The position numbers and the translations under genes were made by a program. From DTKY01 sp037440765 (GTDB lineage Bacteria; Acidobacteriota; Terriglobia; Bryobacterales; Bryobacteraceae), in contig JBBITL010000026.1 of the NCBI GenBank assembly GCA_037440765.1, positions 1 through 51,944 on the forward strand: a stretch of 51,944 bases of DNA. The letters run 5' to 3'. Below, piece after piece: positions 1 to 12,398 of this stretch. How positions within the stretch are numbered: the stretch's first letter is position 1; each line of letters opens with the position of its first letter. Below the pieces are notes generated by a model. That model was not told the DNA's origin. It made no database searches and saw only the letters and a program-made list of their open reading frames with translations.

Positions 1-499
1 CACCGGGATGCGCACGCTGGCCTTCACGTGCGAAACCAGGCTGGTGTACATCTCCTCCACCTGCTCGGAGGAAAGCCTGGGGTCGTTGGCCACGAAGAAG
101 ATGTTGAGTTCCAGGGCGTCGGCTCCGGCCTCCTCCATCTGCTTGGCGTACTTGATCCAGCCCCCCGTCGAAACGCCGTTCAGGCTGGCGATGACCGGGA
201 TGTTGACCGCCTGCTTGGCCCTCCGGATGACGTCCAGGTACCCGTCTGTGCCGAGGTTGTACCGGTGCATGTCCGGAAAGTAGGAAAGCGATTCTGCGAA
301 GCTCTCCGCCCCGGCCGAAAGCGCCGCGTCCAACTGCTGGCTCTCGATGAGAATCTGCTCCTCGAACAGCGAATGCAGCACGACACAGCCGGCGCCGGCG
401 TCCTCCATCCGCAGGATGTTGCCGACCTGCTCAGTCAAAGGTGAAGGAGAAACCACCACCGGGTTCTTCAGCTTCAGTCCTAGATAGGTTGTAGTCAGA

Positions 500-507
<8 letters not shown>
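1..507 (-). CDS. Dihydroorotate dehydrogenase-like protein (partial, C-terminus outside window)
   Basis: The minus strand is open from ATG at 507 to the window edge, giving the first 169 residues. The protein begins MLDLTTTYLGLKLKNPVVV and continues with a TIM-barrel-like pattern (VVLHSLFEEQ, IPVIASLNG, ADALELNIFF), which matches the dihydroorotate dehydrogenase-like family of flavin TIM barrels. Its start codon lies inside the end of the pyruvate:ferredoxin oxidoreductase gene (8-base overlap, ATGCTTGA), so translation is coupled. Genes of this family often follow nifJ/por genes; the substrate is not established, and true pyrimidine synthesis is only one option. The FMN-binding C-terminal half is not visible. 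Confidence 0.85.
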
Positions 508-4096
<3,589 letters not shown>

Positions 4097-4336
4097 AGTT
4101 GAATCAATCCGAAGGGGAATCCAAGACGATTCCGCATTTTTGAGGCCATGCGGGAGCCCTTTCCCCATATACTATAGGAAATGGGACAATCGTCTCCATC
4201 CAACTGTCAAACAACCGTTTAGGCCACACCTGAGGCGTCCTGTTGAGGCCTTCATGCGGGGCCGGGACTCCGGGCTGCGCCTCTTGCCCCATACCCCTCC
4301 GGCAGGCCACATGCCGAGGTGGGTGAAACCACACTG
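4097..4336. other. Intergenic region upstream of nifJ
   Basis: These 240 bases hold no convincing gene. On the minus strand there is an AT-rich patch with TATAGTATAT (about 4169-4178) that could be a -10 region for nifJ, and TTGACA lies further upstream (about 4200-4206), but their separation is 28 bases, too far for one sigma-70 promoter. I therefore do not call a defined promoter. Confidence 0.4.
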
Positions 4337-5005
4337 CTACTCCCGAACCACGGGGTTCTCTATGGCGCCAATCCCTTCGATCTCTACCCGCACAGTCGAG
4401 CCGACCTGAAGTGGCCCAACGCCGGGCGGCGTGCCGGTTGCGATCAGGTCGCCCGGCTCCAGGGTCATGAACCCCGTGATGTACTCAACCAGAACGGGAA
4501 CCGGAAAGATCATATCACTCAGGGAAGCGTCCTGCTTTGCCTCGCCGTCCACCAAGCAGCGGATGCGGACGCGCTCCAGGTCCACCTGGTCCTGCGGCAC
4601 GATCCAGGGACCCGCCGGGCAGAACGTGTCAAACCCCTTGGCGCGCGTCCACTGGGCGTCCTTCTTCTGGAGGTCTCGCGCCGTGATGTCGTTCACGCAG
4701 GTGTAGCCGTGGATGTACTGGCCCGCATCTCTGGCCTTGACCCTACGGGCGCGCCTGCCTATCACCACTCCAAGCTCGGCTTCGAAGCTGACGAATTCCG
4801 AGATGGCAGGATAGACGATGGGCTCGCCGGAGGCGATCAGCGAGGAGGGCGGCTTCAGGAATACAATCGGCTCGGCCGGCGGCGGGTTGCCCAGCTCCCT
4901 GGCGTGTTCCAGGTAGTTGCGGCCCACGCAAACGATCTTGGACGGCCGGCACGTGGGCAGCAGCCGCGGCTCGGCGTTCTGGTAGCAGAAGGCAAGTCGG
5001 TTCAT
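4337..5005 (-). CDS. Fumarylacetoacetate hydrolase (FAH) family protein
   Basis: A 222-residue single-domain FAH-fold protein, the size of FAHD1-like acylpyruvase/oxaloacetate decarboxylase members. It shows the family core: KIVCVGRNYLEHARELG near the N-terminus, the metal-site region FEAELGVVIG, NDITARDLQ, KGFDTFCPAGPWI, and the C-terminal LEPGDLIATGTPPGVGP. Members cleave C-C bonds in beta-diketo acids or isomerise 2-oxo-3-enoates using a divalent metal; the exact substrate cannot be read from sequence. The gene starts 7 bases after the lipoprotein gene and ends the hslV-hslU-lipoprotein-FAH run. A second, distinct FAH paralogue lies at 29039. Confidence 0.9.
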   Translation of the reverse strand: MNRLAFCYQNAEPRLLPTCRPSKIVCVGRNYLEHARELGNPPPAEPIVFLKPPSSLIASGEPIVYPAISEFVSFEAELGVVIGRRARRVKARDAGQYIHGYTCVNDITARDLQKKDAQWTRAKGFDTFCPAGPWIVPQDQVDLERVRIRCLVDGEAKQDASLSDMIFPVPVLVEYITGFMTLEPGDLIATGTPPGVGPLQVGSTVRVEIEGIGAIENPVVRE

Positions 5006-5012
5006 GGTCAGC

Positions 5013-5987
5013 TCAAGGCATCAGCACTTCCACGGGCGCCGAACGGGCGCTCTCGTTTCCGGAGCGGTCCACGGAGGAGACGGCGTAGCGGTAGCGGGTG
5101 GCCGGTTTCACCTGCCGGTCGCTGAGGCCGGGCACGTTCACCAGGTCTCCAACGCCTTCCCAGGCGCCTTCTCCGGGCGCCCGGTAGACGCGGTAGCCGC
5201 CGAGGTCGGGCTCGGTGTTCTGCTCCCAAGTGAGCTCGACGCTCGCCGCGGCCGCCAGCGCCTTCAGGCCGTGCGGCGCGGCAGGCGGAAACGTGTCCAG
5301 CGGGGTTACGGCGAGGGGCGCTGTCAGGCCGCTCGTAACCGTTGACTCGCCGCTCTCGATCACTGTCCGGGCTGTGTATTCGTAGGTCTCGCCGAAGCGC
5401 GCTTCCTTGTCCAGCCACTGGCGGCCGCTGACGGTTGCCACGACCACCGGTTCCTGGTTCCCGGCGCGCCGGAGGACTCGAATGGTGGCGTCATCGGTCC
5501 AGCTCAGGCGCACGCCCTCCGCCGTGGTCTCGGCCTTCATGCCTGCCGGAGGCGAGGGGGGCGGAAGGACGCGGAAGATCGCAAAATCCGACCAGCCGCT
5601 GTCCCGGCCCTTGTGGCTGAACAGGCGCACCCGCCAGAAGACCTCCTGCCCGGTCCAGCCCGTGGCGTCCACCTCCAGGTGCGCCGGCCCGGGCTTCAGT
5701 CCCGTGGTGTCGATCAGTTTGGCCTGGGCGGCCCACGCCTCCGAGTCGAACGGATCGCGGGCGTAAGGACCCGCCCGCAGTTCGACTCTCGCCAGCCTGA
5801 GGGCCAGTCCCTCGGTGGTTAGCTCGGGGATGGTGAAATCCACCAGGACCCTGTCCACGCGCTGGCGGACGCGCAGGTCGGTCACCCGGCGCGGGACGTC
5901 AAGTGTGGGGGGAAGCGGATCGCCCACGTAGCCGCAGCCGGCCATGAGCAGCGCACAGAGCGGCAACAAGGTCCGGCGTGGGGGCAT
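5013..5987 (-). CDS. Putative lipoprotein with fibronectin type III-like repeats
   Basis: A 324-residue protein with an N-terminal lipoprotein signal: basic start, hydrophobic stretch, lipobox LMAGC with Cys18 as the predicted lipidated residue. The rest reads as consecutive beta-sandwich fibronectin III-like modules, seen in PPRRVTDLRVRQRVDRVLVD, WRVRLFSHKGRDSGWSDF, GVRLSWTDD, and the last module VELTWEQNTEPDLGGYRVYR followed by YRYAVSSVDRSGNES. Such proteins are usually envelope-bound binding or scaffold proteins; no catalytic domain is visible. It starts 4 bases after hslU ends and precedes the FAH gene by 7 bases, so it is co-transcribed with a cytoplasmic protease, which gives no obvious functional link. 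Confidence 0.8.
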   Translation of the reverse strand: MPPRRTLLPLCALLMAGCGYVGDPLPPTLDVPRRVTDLRVRQRVDRVLVDFTIPELTTEGLALRLARVELRAGPYARDPFDSEAWAAQAKLIDTTGLKPGPAHLEVDATGWTGQEVFWRVRLFSHKGRDSGWSDFAIFRVLPPPSPPAGMKAETTAEGVRLSWTDDATIRVLRRAGNQEPVVVATVSGRQWLDKEARFGETYEYTARTVIESGESTVTSGLTAPLAVTPLDTFPPAAPHGLKALAAAASVELTWEQNTEPDLGGYRVYRAPGEGAWEGVGDLVNVPGLSDRQVKPATRYRYAVSSVDRSGNESARSAPVEVLMP

Positions 5988-5991
5988 CGGA

Positions 5992-7350
5992 TCAAAGGAT
6001 GTACCGGCTGAGGTCCTGGTCCTTCACGATGTCAGCCAGTTGCTTGCGCACGAAGGCGGCGTCGATACGCACGTTCTTCTTGCGCAGATCGGGCCCTTCG
6101 AAGGAGATCTCCTCCAGAAGCTTCTCCATGACGGTGTGAAGGCGGCGTGCGCCGATGTTCTCGGCGCTCTCGTTGACGCGCGCGGCGAAGCGGGCGATCT
6201 CGGCCAGGGCGTCGGGGGTGAAGGTCAGCTTGATGCCCTCGGTCTCCAGCAGCGCCTGGTACTGCTTGACCAGCGCGTTCTTGGGCTCCTTGAGGATGCG
6301 GACGAAATCCTGCTCCGACAGGCTCCTCAGCTCCACGCGTATCGGGAAGCGGCCCTGCAACTCGGGGATCATGTCGCTGGGCTTGGACACATGGAAAGCG
6401 CCCGCGGCGATGAACAGGATGTGATCCGTGCGCACGAAGCCGTGGCGCGTGTTCACGGTGGTCCCCTCGACGATGGGCAGAATGTCCCTTTGCACGCCCT
6501 CGCGGCTCACATCCGGACCGTGGCCGGACTCGCGGCCCGCGATCTTGTCGATCTCGTCCAGAAAGATGATGCCGCTGCGCTCCACGCGGTCCAGCGCGAT
6601 GCGCGTCACCTGTTCCATGTCGATGAGCTTCTGCTCTTCTTCCTGGACCAGGTAGTCGAGCGCCTCGCCCACCCGCATCTTCCGTTTGCGCGTGCGCCCG
6701 GCGAACAAGCCGGGCAGGACATCCTTGAGGTTGATGTCCATCTCCTCGACGCCCATGTTGGTGGCGATTTCGAAGGTCGGCCCGCGTTCCTTCACGTCGA
6801 CCTCCACCAGGCGGTCGTCGAGTTTTCCGGCGCGCAGGCGCTCGCGCAGTTTGTCGCGGGTGCGCTCGACGGAGTCGCTGGTTTCCGGCTGCGCCGGCAT
6901 GAGCAGTTCGATAAGCCGGTCCTCGGCGTTTTTCTCGGCGCGGTCGGTGACTTCGTCCAGCCGCTCCTCCCGCACCATGTCGATGGCGATGTCCACCAGG
7001 TCGCGGATCATGCTCTCCACGTCCCGGCCCACATAGCCGACCTCGGTGAACTTGCTGGCCTCCACCTTCAAGAACGGCGAACTGGCCAGGCGGGCCAACC
7101 GCCGCGCGATCTCGGTCTTGCCCACGCCCGTCGGCCCCATCATGAGGATGTTCTTGGGTATCACCTCCTCGGCCATCTCCGCGTCCAGCCGCTGCCGACG
7201 TATGCGGTTGCGCAGCGCCACGGCCACGGCCCGCTTGGCCTCGGCCTGGCCTATGACGTGCTTGTCCAGCTCCCGCACGATCTCCCGCGGGGTGAGTTCG
7301 TCCAGCAGCGGCGCTTCCGCGGTGGACTGGGCGGGCAGATAGATGACCAT
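5992..7350 (-). CDS. hslU: ATP-dependent protease ATPase subunit HslU
   Basis: AAA+ unfoldase that feeds substrates into the HslV peptidase (bacterial ClpQY proteasome-like complex, cytoplasm). At 452 residues it is full length (usual about 440-460). Visible features: N-terminal LTPREIVRELDKHVIGQ, Walker A MGPTGVGKTE at residues 71-80, the pore-loop region TEVGYVGRDVES, the charged intermediate I domain in the middle, Walker B GIIFLDEIDKI near residue 263, and the C-terminal sensor-2 region ENIGARRLHTVMEKLLEEI. The C-terminus ends DLSRYIL, typical of HslU tails that insert into HslV. It begins 2 bases after hslV ends, so the two are co-translated. Confidence 0.98.
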   Translation of the reverse strand: MVIYLPAQSTAEAPLLDELTPREIVRELDKHVIGQAEAKRAVAVALRNRIRRQRLDAEMAEEVIPKNILMMGPTGVGKTEIARRLARLASSPFLKVEASKFTEVGYVGRDVESMIRDLVDIAIDMVREERLDEVTDRAEKNAEDRLIELLMPAQPETSDSVERTRDKLRERLRAGKLDDRLVEVDVKERGPTFEIATNMGVEEMDINLKDVLPGLFAGRTRKRKMRVGEALDYLVQEEEQKLIDMEQVTRIALDRVERSGIIFLDEIDKIAGRESGHGPDVSREGVQRDILPIVEGTTVNTRHGFVRTDHILFIAAGAFHVSKPSDMIPELQGRFPIRVELRSLSEQDFVRILKEPKNALVKQYQALLETEGIKLTFTPDALAEIARFAARVNESAENIGARRLHTVMEKLLEEISFEGPDLRKKNVRIDAAFVRKQLADIVKDQDLSRYIL

Positions 7351-7352
7351 GG

Positions 7353-7892
7353 CTAGCCCAGCTCCTCGAAGCTGACCGACTGATTGGTGTATATGCAGAT
7401 CCTGCCGGCGATGGCCATGGCCTTCTCGGCGATCTGGCGGGCGTCCAGTGAAGTGTTCTCCGCCAGCGCCACGGCCGCCGACTTGGCGAACGGACCTCCC
7501 GAGCCGATCGCCGCCACCGGCTCGTCCGGCTCGATCACGTCGCCGCTGCCGCTCACGATGTAGGTGCTCTCGGTGTCAGCAACCAGCAGCAGCGCCTCCA
7601 GATGCCTCAGGATGCGGTCCGTGCGCCACTCCTTGGCCAGTTCCACCACGCCGCGCGCCAGGTTTCCGCTGTGCTGCTCCAGCTTGGACTCGAAGCGGGA
7701 GAATAACGAAAAAGCATCGGCCGTAGAGCCGGCGAATCCGGCCAGAATCCTGTCGTTGTACAGGCGGCGAAGTTTGCGGGCCGAAGCCTTCAGAACCTCC
7801 TGGCCGAGGGTGACCTGGCCGTCGCCGGCCATGACGACTTTGCCGTCCCGGCGGACGCAAAGCACGGTCGTGGAACGTATGGGCGCTCGCAT
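7353..7892 (-). CDS. hslV: ATP-dependent protease peptidase subunit HslV
   Basis: Threonine peptidase that forms the double-hexamer proteolytic core with HslU. The 179-residue product has a short propeptide, MRAPIRS, before the catalytic N-terminal threonine (Thr8 of STTVLCVRRDGKVV), followed by AGDGQVTLGQ, RRLYNDRILAGFAGSTADAF, KEWRTDRILRHLEA and IGSGGPFAKSAA, all standard HslV blocks. It is the first gene of hslV-hslU-lipoprotein-FAH. Upstream on the minus strand is a TAGAAT hexamer (7908-7913) that could be a -10, but no good -35 accompanies it. Confidence 0.98.
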   Translation of the reverse strand: MRAPIRSTTVLCVRRDGKVVMAGDGQVTLGQEVLKASARKLRRLYNDRILAGFAGSTADAFSLFSRFESKLEQHSGNLARGVVELAKEWRTDRILRHLEALLLVADTESTYIVSGSGDVIEPDEPVAAIGSGGPFAKSAAVALAENTSLDARQIAEKAMAIAGRICIYTNQSVSFEELG

Positions 7893-7918
7893 TTGAGGGG
7901 CAACTTCATTCTACCGCA

Positions 7919-7932
7919 GGGGCCGCGGCCCC
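7919..7932. repeat. 14-base perfect palindrome between nadB and hslV
   Basis: GGGGCCGCGGCCCC is a perfect palindrome in the 49-base gap between the end of nadB (7942) and the start of hslV (7892). It may act as a weak hairpin at the nadB 3' side seen from the minus strand, but it has no loop and no following T-run, so I do not call it an intrinsic terminator. Confidence 0.35.
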
Positions 7933-7941
7933 GCCCTCGCT

Positions 7942-9471
7942 TCAGAAGAAGGTGACTTCATGATGCCTGGAGACGCGGGAGTGCCGCTGGAACTCCGGCC
8001 TCTTCTCGGGGTAATCCGTCCGGCAGTGGGCGCCGCGGCTCTCCTTGCGCGCCAGAGCGCAACGCGCGATAAGCCGCAGGATCTCATGCATTCCCCTCAG
8101 TTCGAACAGCGCCCGGTTGGGTGACGGGCAGGGCCGCATCGGAACCGACTCCAACTCCCGCTCCGCCTCCGCCAGCCCCTCTCCCGACCGCACAATGCCG
8201 CACCTTGCCGACGCGAGCCGGCGCAGATCCTCCTCCGCCATCTCCGGAAAATCGGGCTCGGGCATTCGGGGCGCCCGGGCCACACCGGCGCCCGCCCAGT
8301 CCCGCATCGTCCGTCCGGCGCGGGCGCCGTAGACCAGGGCTTCGAGCAGCGAGTTGCTGGCCAGCCGGTTTGCGCCGTGCACTCCGGTGGCCGCCGCCTC
8401 GCCCGCCGCGAACAGCCTGGGCAGCGAGGTACGCCCCTCCAGATCGGTCCAGATGCCCCCCATTGCATAGTGGGCGGCGGGATGCACCGGCGCCAGGTCC
8501 CTGGTGATGTCCACGCCGAAATCCAGACACGTCTTGAAAACGCGGGGGAACCTCGACCGCACGAAGTCCGGCGCCAGGTGTGTCAGGTCGAGGAAGACCC
8601 GGGCCGTGCCGGTCCGCCCAATTTCAGCCAGGATGGACCTGGAAACGATGTCGCGCGGAGCCAGTTCCCCCATGGGATGGTAACGGTCCATGAAGCGCTC
8701 ACCCCTGGCGTTGCGCAGGTACCCGCCCTCTCCACGCAAGGCCTCCGAAAGCAGAAAGCGGGGGGCGCCTTCCAGATGCAGGGCCGTGGGATGGAACTGC
8801 ACGAATTCCAGGTCGCTGATGGCGGCTCCGGCACGATATGCGGCGGCGATCCCGTCGCCGGTTGACACGTCCGGGTTGGTGGTCTCCCGGTAGATCTTCC
8901 CCAGCCCGCCGGTAGCCACCAGAACGGCCCGGGCCGCATAGGGCACCAGCCTGCGGGTGCTGGAGTCGCAGGCCGCCACGCCGATCACCTCGCCGCCTTC
9001 CACCAGCAGGTCCGTGATGGCAGTGAAGCTGCGGAACTCGATGTTGTTGAGCGAGGCTGCCTTGCGGTACAGCGTCCGGCTGATCTCGCGGCCGGTGGAG
9101 TCCCCCTGCGCGTGCAGGATGCGGCTGCGGCTGTGCGCCCCCTCCAGTCCGAAAGCCAGCCGGGAGCCTTTGCGGTCGAATTCCGCTCCCCATTCGATGA
9201 GCTGCTGGATGGCGGTGAGGCCCTCTTCCACCAGAATCCGGACCGCCTCACGGTCGCAGAGACCGTCGCCGGCCGCCAGGGTATCCTGTTCGTGCAGTTC
9301 GACCTCGTCGTCGTCGCTCAGAGCGGCGGCTATCCCGCCCTGGGCGTATTCCGAGGAGGACTCGCGGAGGCTGTCCTTGGCTACGATCAGCACGTTGCCG
9401 GCTGCGGCCAGTTCTATGGCAGCTCTCAAACCGGCGACGCCCGCGCCCACCACCAAGAAGTCCGCTGTCAT
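7942..9471 (-). CDS. nadB: L-aspartate oxidase
   Basis: FAD enzyme that oxidises L-aspartate to iminoaspartate, the first step of de novo NAD synthesis; NadA and NadC are not in this window. The 509-residue protein starts with the dinucleotide-binding motif VVGAGVAGLRAAIEL, has SSEYAQGGIAAAL, the substrate and FAD regions HAQGDSTGREISRTLY and EFVQFHPTALHLEG, HYAMGGIWTDLEG, and ASNSLLEALVYGARAG. The C-terminal helical domain retains SPNRALFELRGMHEI. The NadB length and the aspartate-oxidase rather than succinate-dehydrogenase pattern (ALFELRGM and ESRGAHCRTDYP) support the call. It is divergent from aroB with a 44-base gap. Confidence 0.95.
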   Translation of the reverse strand: MTADFLVVGAGVAGLRAAIELAAAGNVLIVAKDSLRESSSEYAQGGIAAALSDDDEVELHEQDTLAAGDGLCDREAVRILVEEGLTAIQQLIEWGAEFDRKGSRLAFGLEGAHSRSRILHAQGDSTGREISRTLYRKAASLNNIEFRSFTAITDLLVEGGEVIGVAACDSSTRRLVPYAARAVLVATGGLGKIYRETTNPDVSTGDGIAAAYRAGAAISDLEFVQFHPTALHLEGAPRFLLSEALRGEGGYLRNARGERFMDRYHPMGELAPRDIVSRSILAEIGRTGTARVFLDLTHLAPDFVRSRFPRVFKTCLDFGVDITRDLAPVHPAAHYAMGGIWTDLEGRTSLPRLFAAGEAAATGVHGANRLASNSLLEALVYGARAGRTMRDWAGAGVARAPRMPEPDFPEMAEEDLRRLASARCGIVRSGEGLAEAERELESVPMRPCPSPNRALFELRGMHEILRLIARCALARKESRGAHCRTDYPEKRPEFQRHSRVSRHHEVTFF

Positions 9472-9515
9472 CTAACCCGCGATTCTAGCATCTAACGCAT
9501 GGTACAACTCAATGT

Positions 9516-10589
9516 ATGCCGACGTTTGAGGTGGCGACGCCGCAGAGGGTCTATCCTGCCGTCGTGGAGCGCGGAGCGCTCCTGCGGGCGGGCCGGTTTG
9601 TGCCGGAGACGGCGCGCGGCCTGGTCGTCGTCACCACCGGGGACGTCTGGAAGCTCCACGGCAGGACCCTGGAAAGCGGCCTCGCCGGGCGGTCCTTTCA
9701 CGTCGTGTTCTTCGGCGGAGGCGAGCAGCGGAAGCGGCTGGACGAGGTGGAACGCCTGGCCGGGGAGATGGTCTCGCTCGGCGTGGACCGCTCCTGCCTG
9801 CTGGTGGCCTTCGGAGGCGGCGTGGCCACCGACGTGGGCGGCTTCCTGGCCGCCGTATTCATGCGCGGCATCCCGGTGATCCAGATCCCCACCACGCTGC
9901 TGGCCCAGGTGGACGCCGGGGTCGGCGGAAAGACGGGCGTGAACCTGCCCGCCGGCAAGAACCTGGTGGGTGCGTTCCATCAGCCGCTGGCGGCGCTGAT
10001 AGACCCCGAGGTGCTCTCCACGCTGCCGGAGCGCGAATACCGCGCCGGCCTGTACGAAGTCATCAAGTGCGGCGTCATCCGCAACCCTGAGCTTTTCCGC
10101 CTCATGAGCGAGCGGGCCGATGAGGTGCTCGGCCGCGCGCCTGACGCCGTGGACCGGATGATCGCCGAATCCGTGAAGATCAAGGCCGAGGTGGTCTCGG
10201 CCGATGAGCGCGAGAGCGGACTGCGGCGCATCCTCAACTTCGGCCACACTTACGGGCACGCCCTGGAGGCCGAGACCGGCTACGAACGCTTCCTGCACGG
10301 CGAGGCCGTGGCCTTCGGAATGAAGGCGGCCGCCCGCCTGGCCGCGGCCGCCGGTCTGCTGGCGCCGGACGATGAGCGCAGGATCGTGGAAGCAGTGGAG
10401 CGCTACGGTCCCATACCCTCGCTGGCGGGAGTCTCGGCCGAGGCCATCGTGGGACGCCTGGCCGGTGATAAGAAGACGCTTCAGGGGAAGATTCACTTCG
10501 TGCTCCCCGACAGGATCGGGCAGGTGAAGATCGTCTCCGGCCTGGACGAGTCGCTGGTGCTCGCGGCGGCGCGGGCCGCCTTGGAATGA
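9516..10589 (+). CDS. aroB: 3-dehydroquinate synthase
   Basis: Converts DAHP to 3-dehydroquinate in the shikimate pathway using NAD and a divalent metal. The 357-residue protein carries the NAD-binding AFGGGVATDVGGFLAAVF, the IPTTLLAQVDAGVGGKTGVN block, KNLVGAFHQP, and the metal-binding FGHTYGHALE with the later GEAVAFGMKAAA histidine region. Start ATG at 9516 gives MPTFEVATPQRVYPAVVERG, in agreement with family N-termini. It is divergent from nadB, and its stop overlaps the menG start by 4 bases (ATGA), so the two are translationally coupled and link chorismate supply with menaquinone synthesis. Confidence 0.97.
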   Translation: MPTFEVATPQRVYPAVVERGALLRAGRFVPETARGLVVVTTGDVWKLHGRTLESGLAGRSFHVVFFGGGEQRKRLDEVERLAGEMVSLGVDRSCLLVAFGGGVATDVGGFLAAVFMRGIPVIQIPTTLLAQVDAGVGGKTGVNLPAGKNLVGAFHQPLAALIDPEVLSTLPEREYRAGLYEVIKCGVIRNPELFRLMSERADEVLGRAPDAVDRMIAESVKIKAEVVSADERESGLRRILNFGHTYGHALEAETGYERFLHGEAVAFGMKAAARLAAAAGLLAPDDERRIVEAVERYGPIPSLAGVSAEAIVGRLAGDKKTLQGKIHFVLPDRIGQVKIVSGLDESLVLAAARAALE

Positions 10590-11305
10590 ACGGAACGCAG
10601 CCGCCCGGCGTGGACGGCGAGGCCGGGGCCGCGCGCTGGGTGCGGCGGATGTTCGGTTCGGTCGCCCGCCGCTACGATCTGCTGAACCGCCTGCTGTCGT
10701 TTGGCGCCGACCGGTCCTGGCGGCGCCGCACCGTGGCCCGGGTCGAAGCCGTCCTCATGAGGCCCGGGGCCCGGGTCCTCGACCTTTGCTGCGGCACCGG
10801 CGACCTGCTGTTGGCGCTCCAGTCGCGGCTCGGCTCCCCGGTCTGGGGATGCGACTTCTGCCGTCCCATGCTTGCCGTCGCCCGGCGAAAAGCCCCCTCC
10901 GCGGTGCTGGTCGAGGCTGACGCCTTGCATCTGCCGGTCCCGGACGCCTCCCTGGACCTGGTTACGATTGCGTTCGGATTCCGCAACCTGGCCAATTACC
11001 GCGCAGGGCTCGAGGAGATGGCCCGCGTGCTGCGGCCCGGTGGAGTCGCTGCCATCCTTGAATTCTCACAGCCGGGCGGGAGGCTGGTCCCGGCGCTCTA
11101 TGGCTTCTACTCGCGGAATGTGATGCCCCTGGTGGGAGGGGCGCTGTCGGGGTCCAGGGAAGCGTACGCCTACCTGCCGGAATCGGTGCGGCGCTTCCCG
11201 CGCGCCGGGGACCTGGCCGGCGAGATGCGCGCGGCGGGATTCCGGGAGGTCGCCTTCGAGAGGATGACGGCGGGCATCGTGGCCCTGCACCTGGGAACCC
11301 GGTGA
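10586..11305 (+). CDS. menG: Demethylmenaquinone methyltransferase (UbiE/MenG family)
   Basis: SAM-dependent C-methyltransferase for the last step of menaquinone (or ubiquinone) synthesis. The 239-residue protein shows MFGSVARRYDLLNRLLSFG, the SAM motif VLDLCCGTGDLLLAL, the acidic PVPDASLDLVTIAFGFRN and MARVLRPGGVAAILEFSQP, then the C-terminal LVGGALSGSREAYAYLPESV and FPRAGDLAGEM, the UbiE signature set. It overlaps aroB by ATGA. Menaquinone is the expected quinone for Acidobacteriota, hence menG; ubiE cannot be excluded from sequence alone. Confidence 0.94.
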   Translation: MNGTQPPGVDGEAGAARWVRRMFGSVARRYDLLNRLLSFGADRSWRRRTVARVEAVLMRPGARVLDLCCGTGDLLLALQSRLGSPVWGCDFCRPMLAVARRKAPSAVLVEADALHLPVPDASLDLVTIAFGFRNLANYRAGLEEMARVLRPGGVAAILEFSQPGGRLVPALYGFYSRNVMPLVGGALSGSREAYAYLPESVRRFPRAGDLAGEMRAAGFREVAFERMTAGIVALHLGTR

Positions 11306-11309
11306 GCGG

Positions 11310-12398
11310 TCACTGAACGGTGAGGCGCTTGGTCTGCGTGCTGCCCAGCGAGTTGCTCAGCACGGCCTCCACGCCGCCGATCCGCGAGGCGTCTCCGGAG
11401 ACGGGAAACGCCGCGCGAAGCCTGAACACGCTGCCCAGCTCCGTGGTTTCGAAATACTGCTGGAAGGCCCTCGACACGTCCACCTGGATGGCGCCCGGCG
11501 CCACCACGCTGCCCGCGCGGTCGAAGAAAGTGAATGAGGCGAGCGACGCCGAGCGCGACGTGTCGTACCCGGTGACCTCGACCTCTATTCCCGAGGCGGA
11601 ACGCGCCGTGCGCGCGCCGTCGATCACTATGTACCCGCTCGGCACCGTCGCCGTGAGCTGCTCGGCATGAGGGCCCAGCCTGGCCGTGAAGACGATCAAG
11701 CCGGCCGTGGTGCCCGTTTGGAACTCGGTTTCGGCCCGCCCGCCGAACCTGGCGAGCGCTTCGCCGGCGGCCACCGTGAACGCGATCCTGCGGACGCCGG
11801 TGGCGGGGAACAGCACGCCGGAGTCGTCGCCCCTGCCCGGCACGGCCGCCTTGAACTCCATCAGCAGTTCCCCGGAAGCTGCAACCTCGGAGGGTGAAGC
11901 GAACTGCACGGCCACCTTCGCCTGCTGACCTCCCTTAAGCGCCTGCGGCTCGACCACGATCCGTGGCCTGGGCGGATCGGCGAGTTTTGGGGGCTCGGGG
12001 TCCGGCGGCTTCGGCGGATCAGCCGCCCGCCCGGAGCCGAGCAGGATTGAGGTCTCTCCGTTCACGCTCAGAAAGGCGCTGTAGGAGCCCAGGCCGGCCG
12101 GTGCGAACCGGACCGTGAAATCCACCGCCGCGCCGGCTTCCACCAGCGCCGGGAGCCTGGGCAGGACGGCGAAGGAGAACCCCTGCCCTGCCAGTGTCAG
12201 GCCCTGGAACCAGGCCGCCGCCTGGGCGGTGTTGCGTACGCGGAAAGCCGTGTCCAGGTGGCCCCCGGCTGGCGCCACCCCAACCTGGTACGACCCTGTG
12301 ACGGCCTGCTCGGCTCCCTCCACAAGGACGAACAGCTTCATCTGAGCAGGGGCCAGCAACGGGGCCAACAACACCGCCAGCACGAGGCGCCGCATCAT
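11310..12398 (-). CDS. Secreted protein with ASH/choice-of-anchor-D-like domain, unknown function
   Basis: A 362-residue exported protein (signal peptide MMRRLVLAVLLAPLLAPAQ). Residues about 30-130 read like an abnormal-spindle/choice-of-anchor-D beta sandwich: FRVRNTAQAAAWFQGLTLAG, VDFTVRFAPAGLGSYSAFLS. A proline-rich linker (DPPKPPDPEPPKLADPPRPR) leads to a second beta-rich half, including VSRAFQQYFETTELGSVFRL. No enzymatic motif is seen. Its start overlaps the preceding gene by 4 bases (ATGA), making it the last of three coupled genes (13446 to 11310, minus strand) for exported proteins. Role unknown; probably cell-surface or adhesion-type. Confidence 0.7.
   Translation of the reverse strand: MMRRLVLAVLLAPLLAPAQMKLFVLVEGAEQAVTGSYQVGVAPAGGHLDTAFRVRNTAQAAAWFQGLTLAGQGFSFAVLPRLPALVEAGAAVDFTVRFAPAGLGSYSAFLSVNGETSILLGSGRAADPPKPPDPEPPKLADPPRPRIVVEPQALKGGQQAKVAVQFASPSEVAASGELLMEFKAAVPGRGDDSGVLFPATGVRRIAFTVAAGEALARFGGRAETEFQTGTTAGLIVFTARLGPHAEQLTATVPSGYIVIDGARTARSASGIEVEVTGYDTSRSASLASFTFFDRAGSVVAPGAIQVDVSRAFQQYFETTELGSVFRLRAAFPVSGDASRIGGVEAVLSNSLGSTQTKRLTVQ

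Noticed and set aside
4169..4206. Possible sigma-70 promoter for nifJ (TTGACA and TATAGT)
   Set aside because: The two hexamers are 28 bases apart, far beyond the allowed spacing.
9492..10496. Minus-strand open frame opposite aroB
   Set aside because: Antisense to a fully conserved aroB; composition is arginine-, glycine- and histidine-rich with no family.
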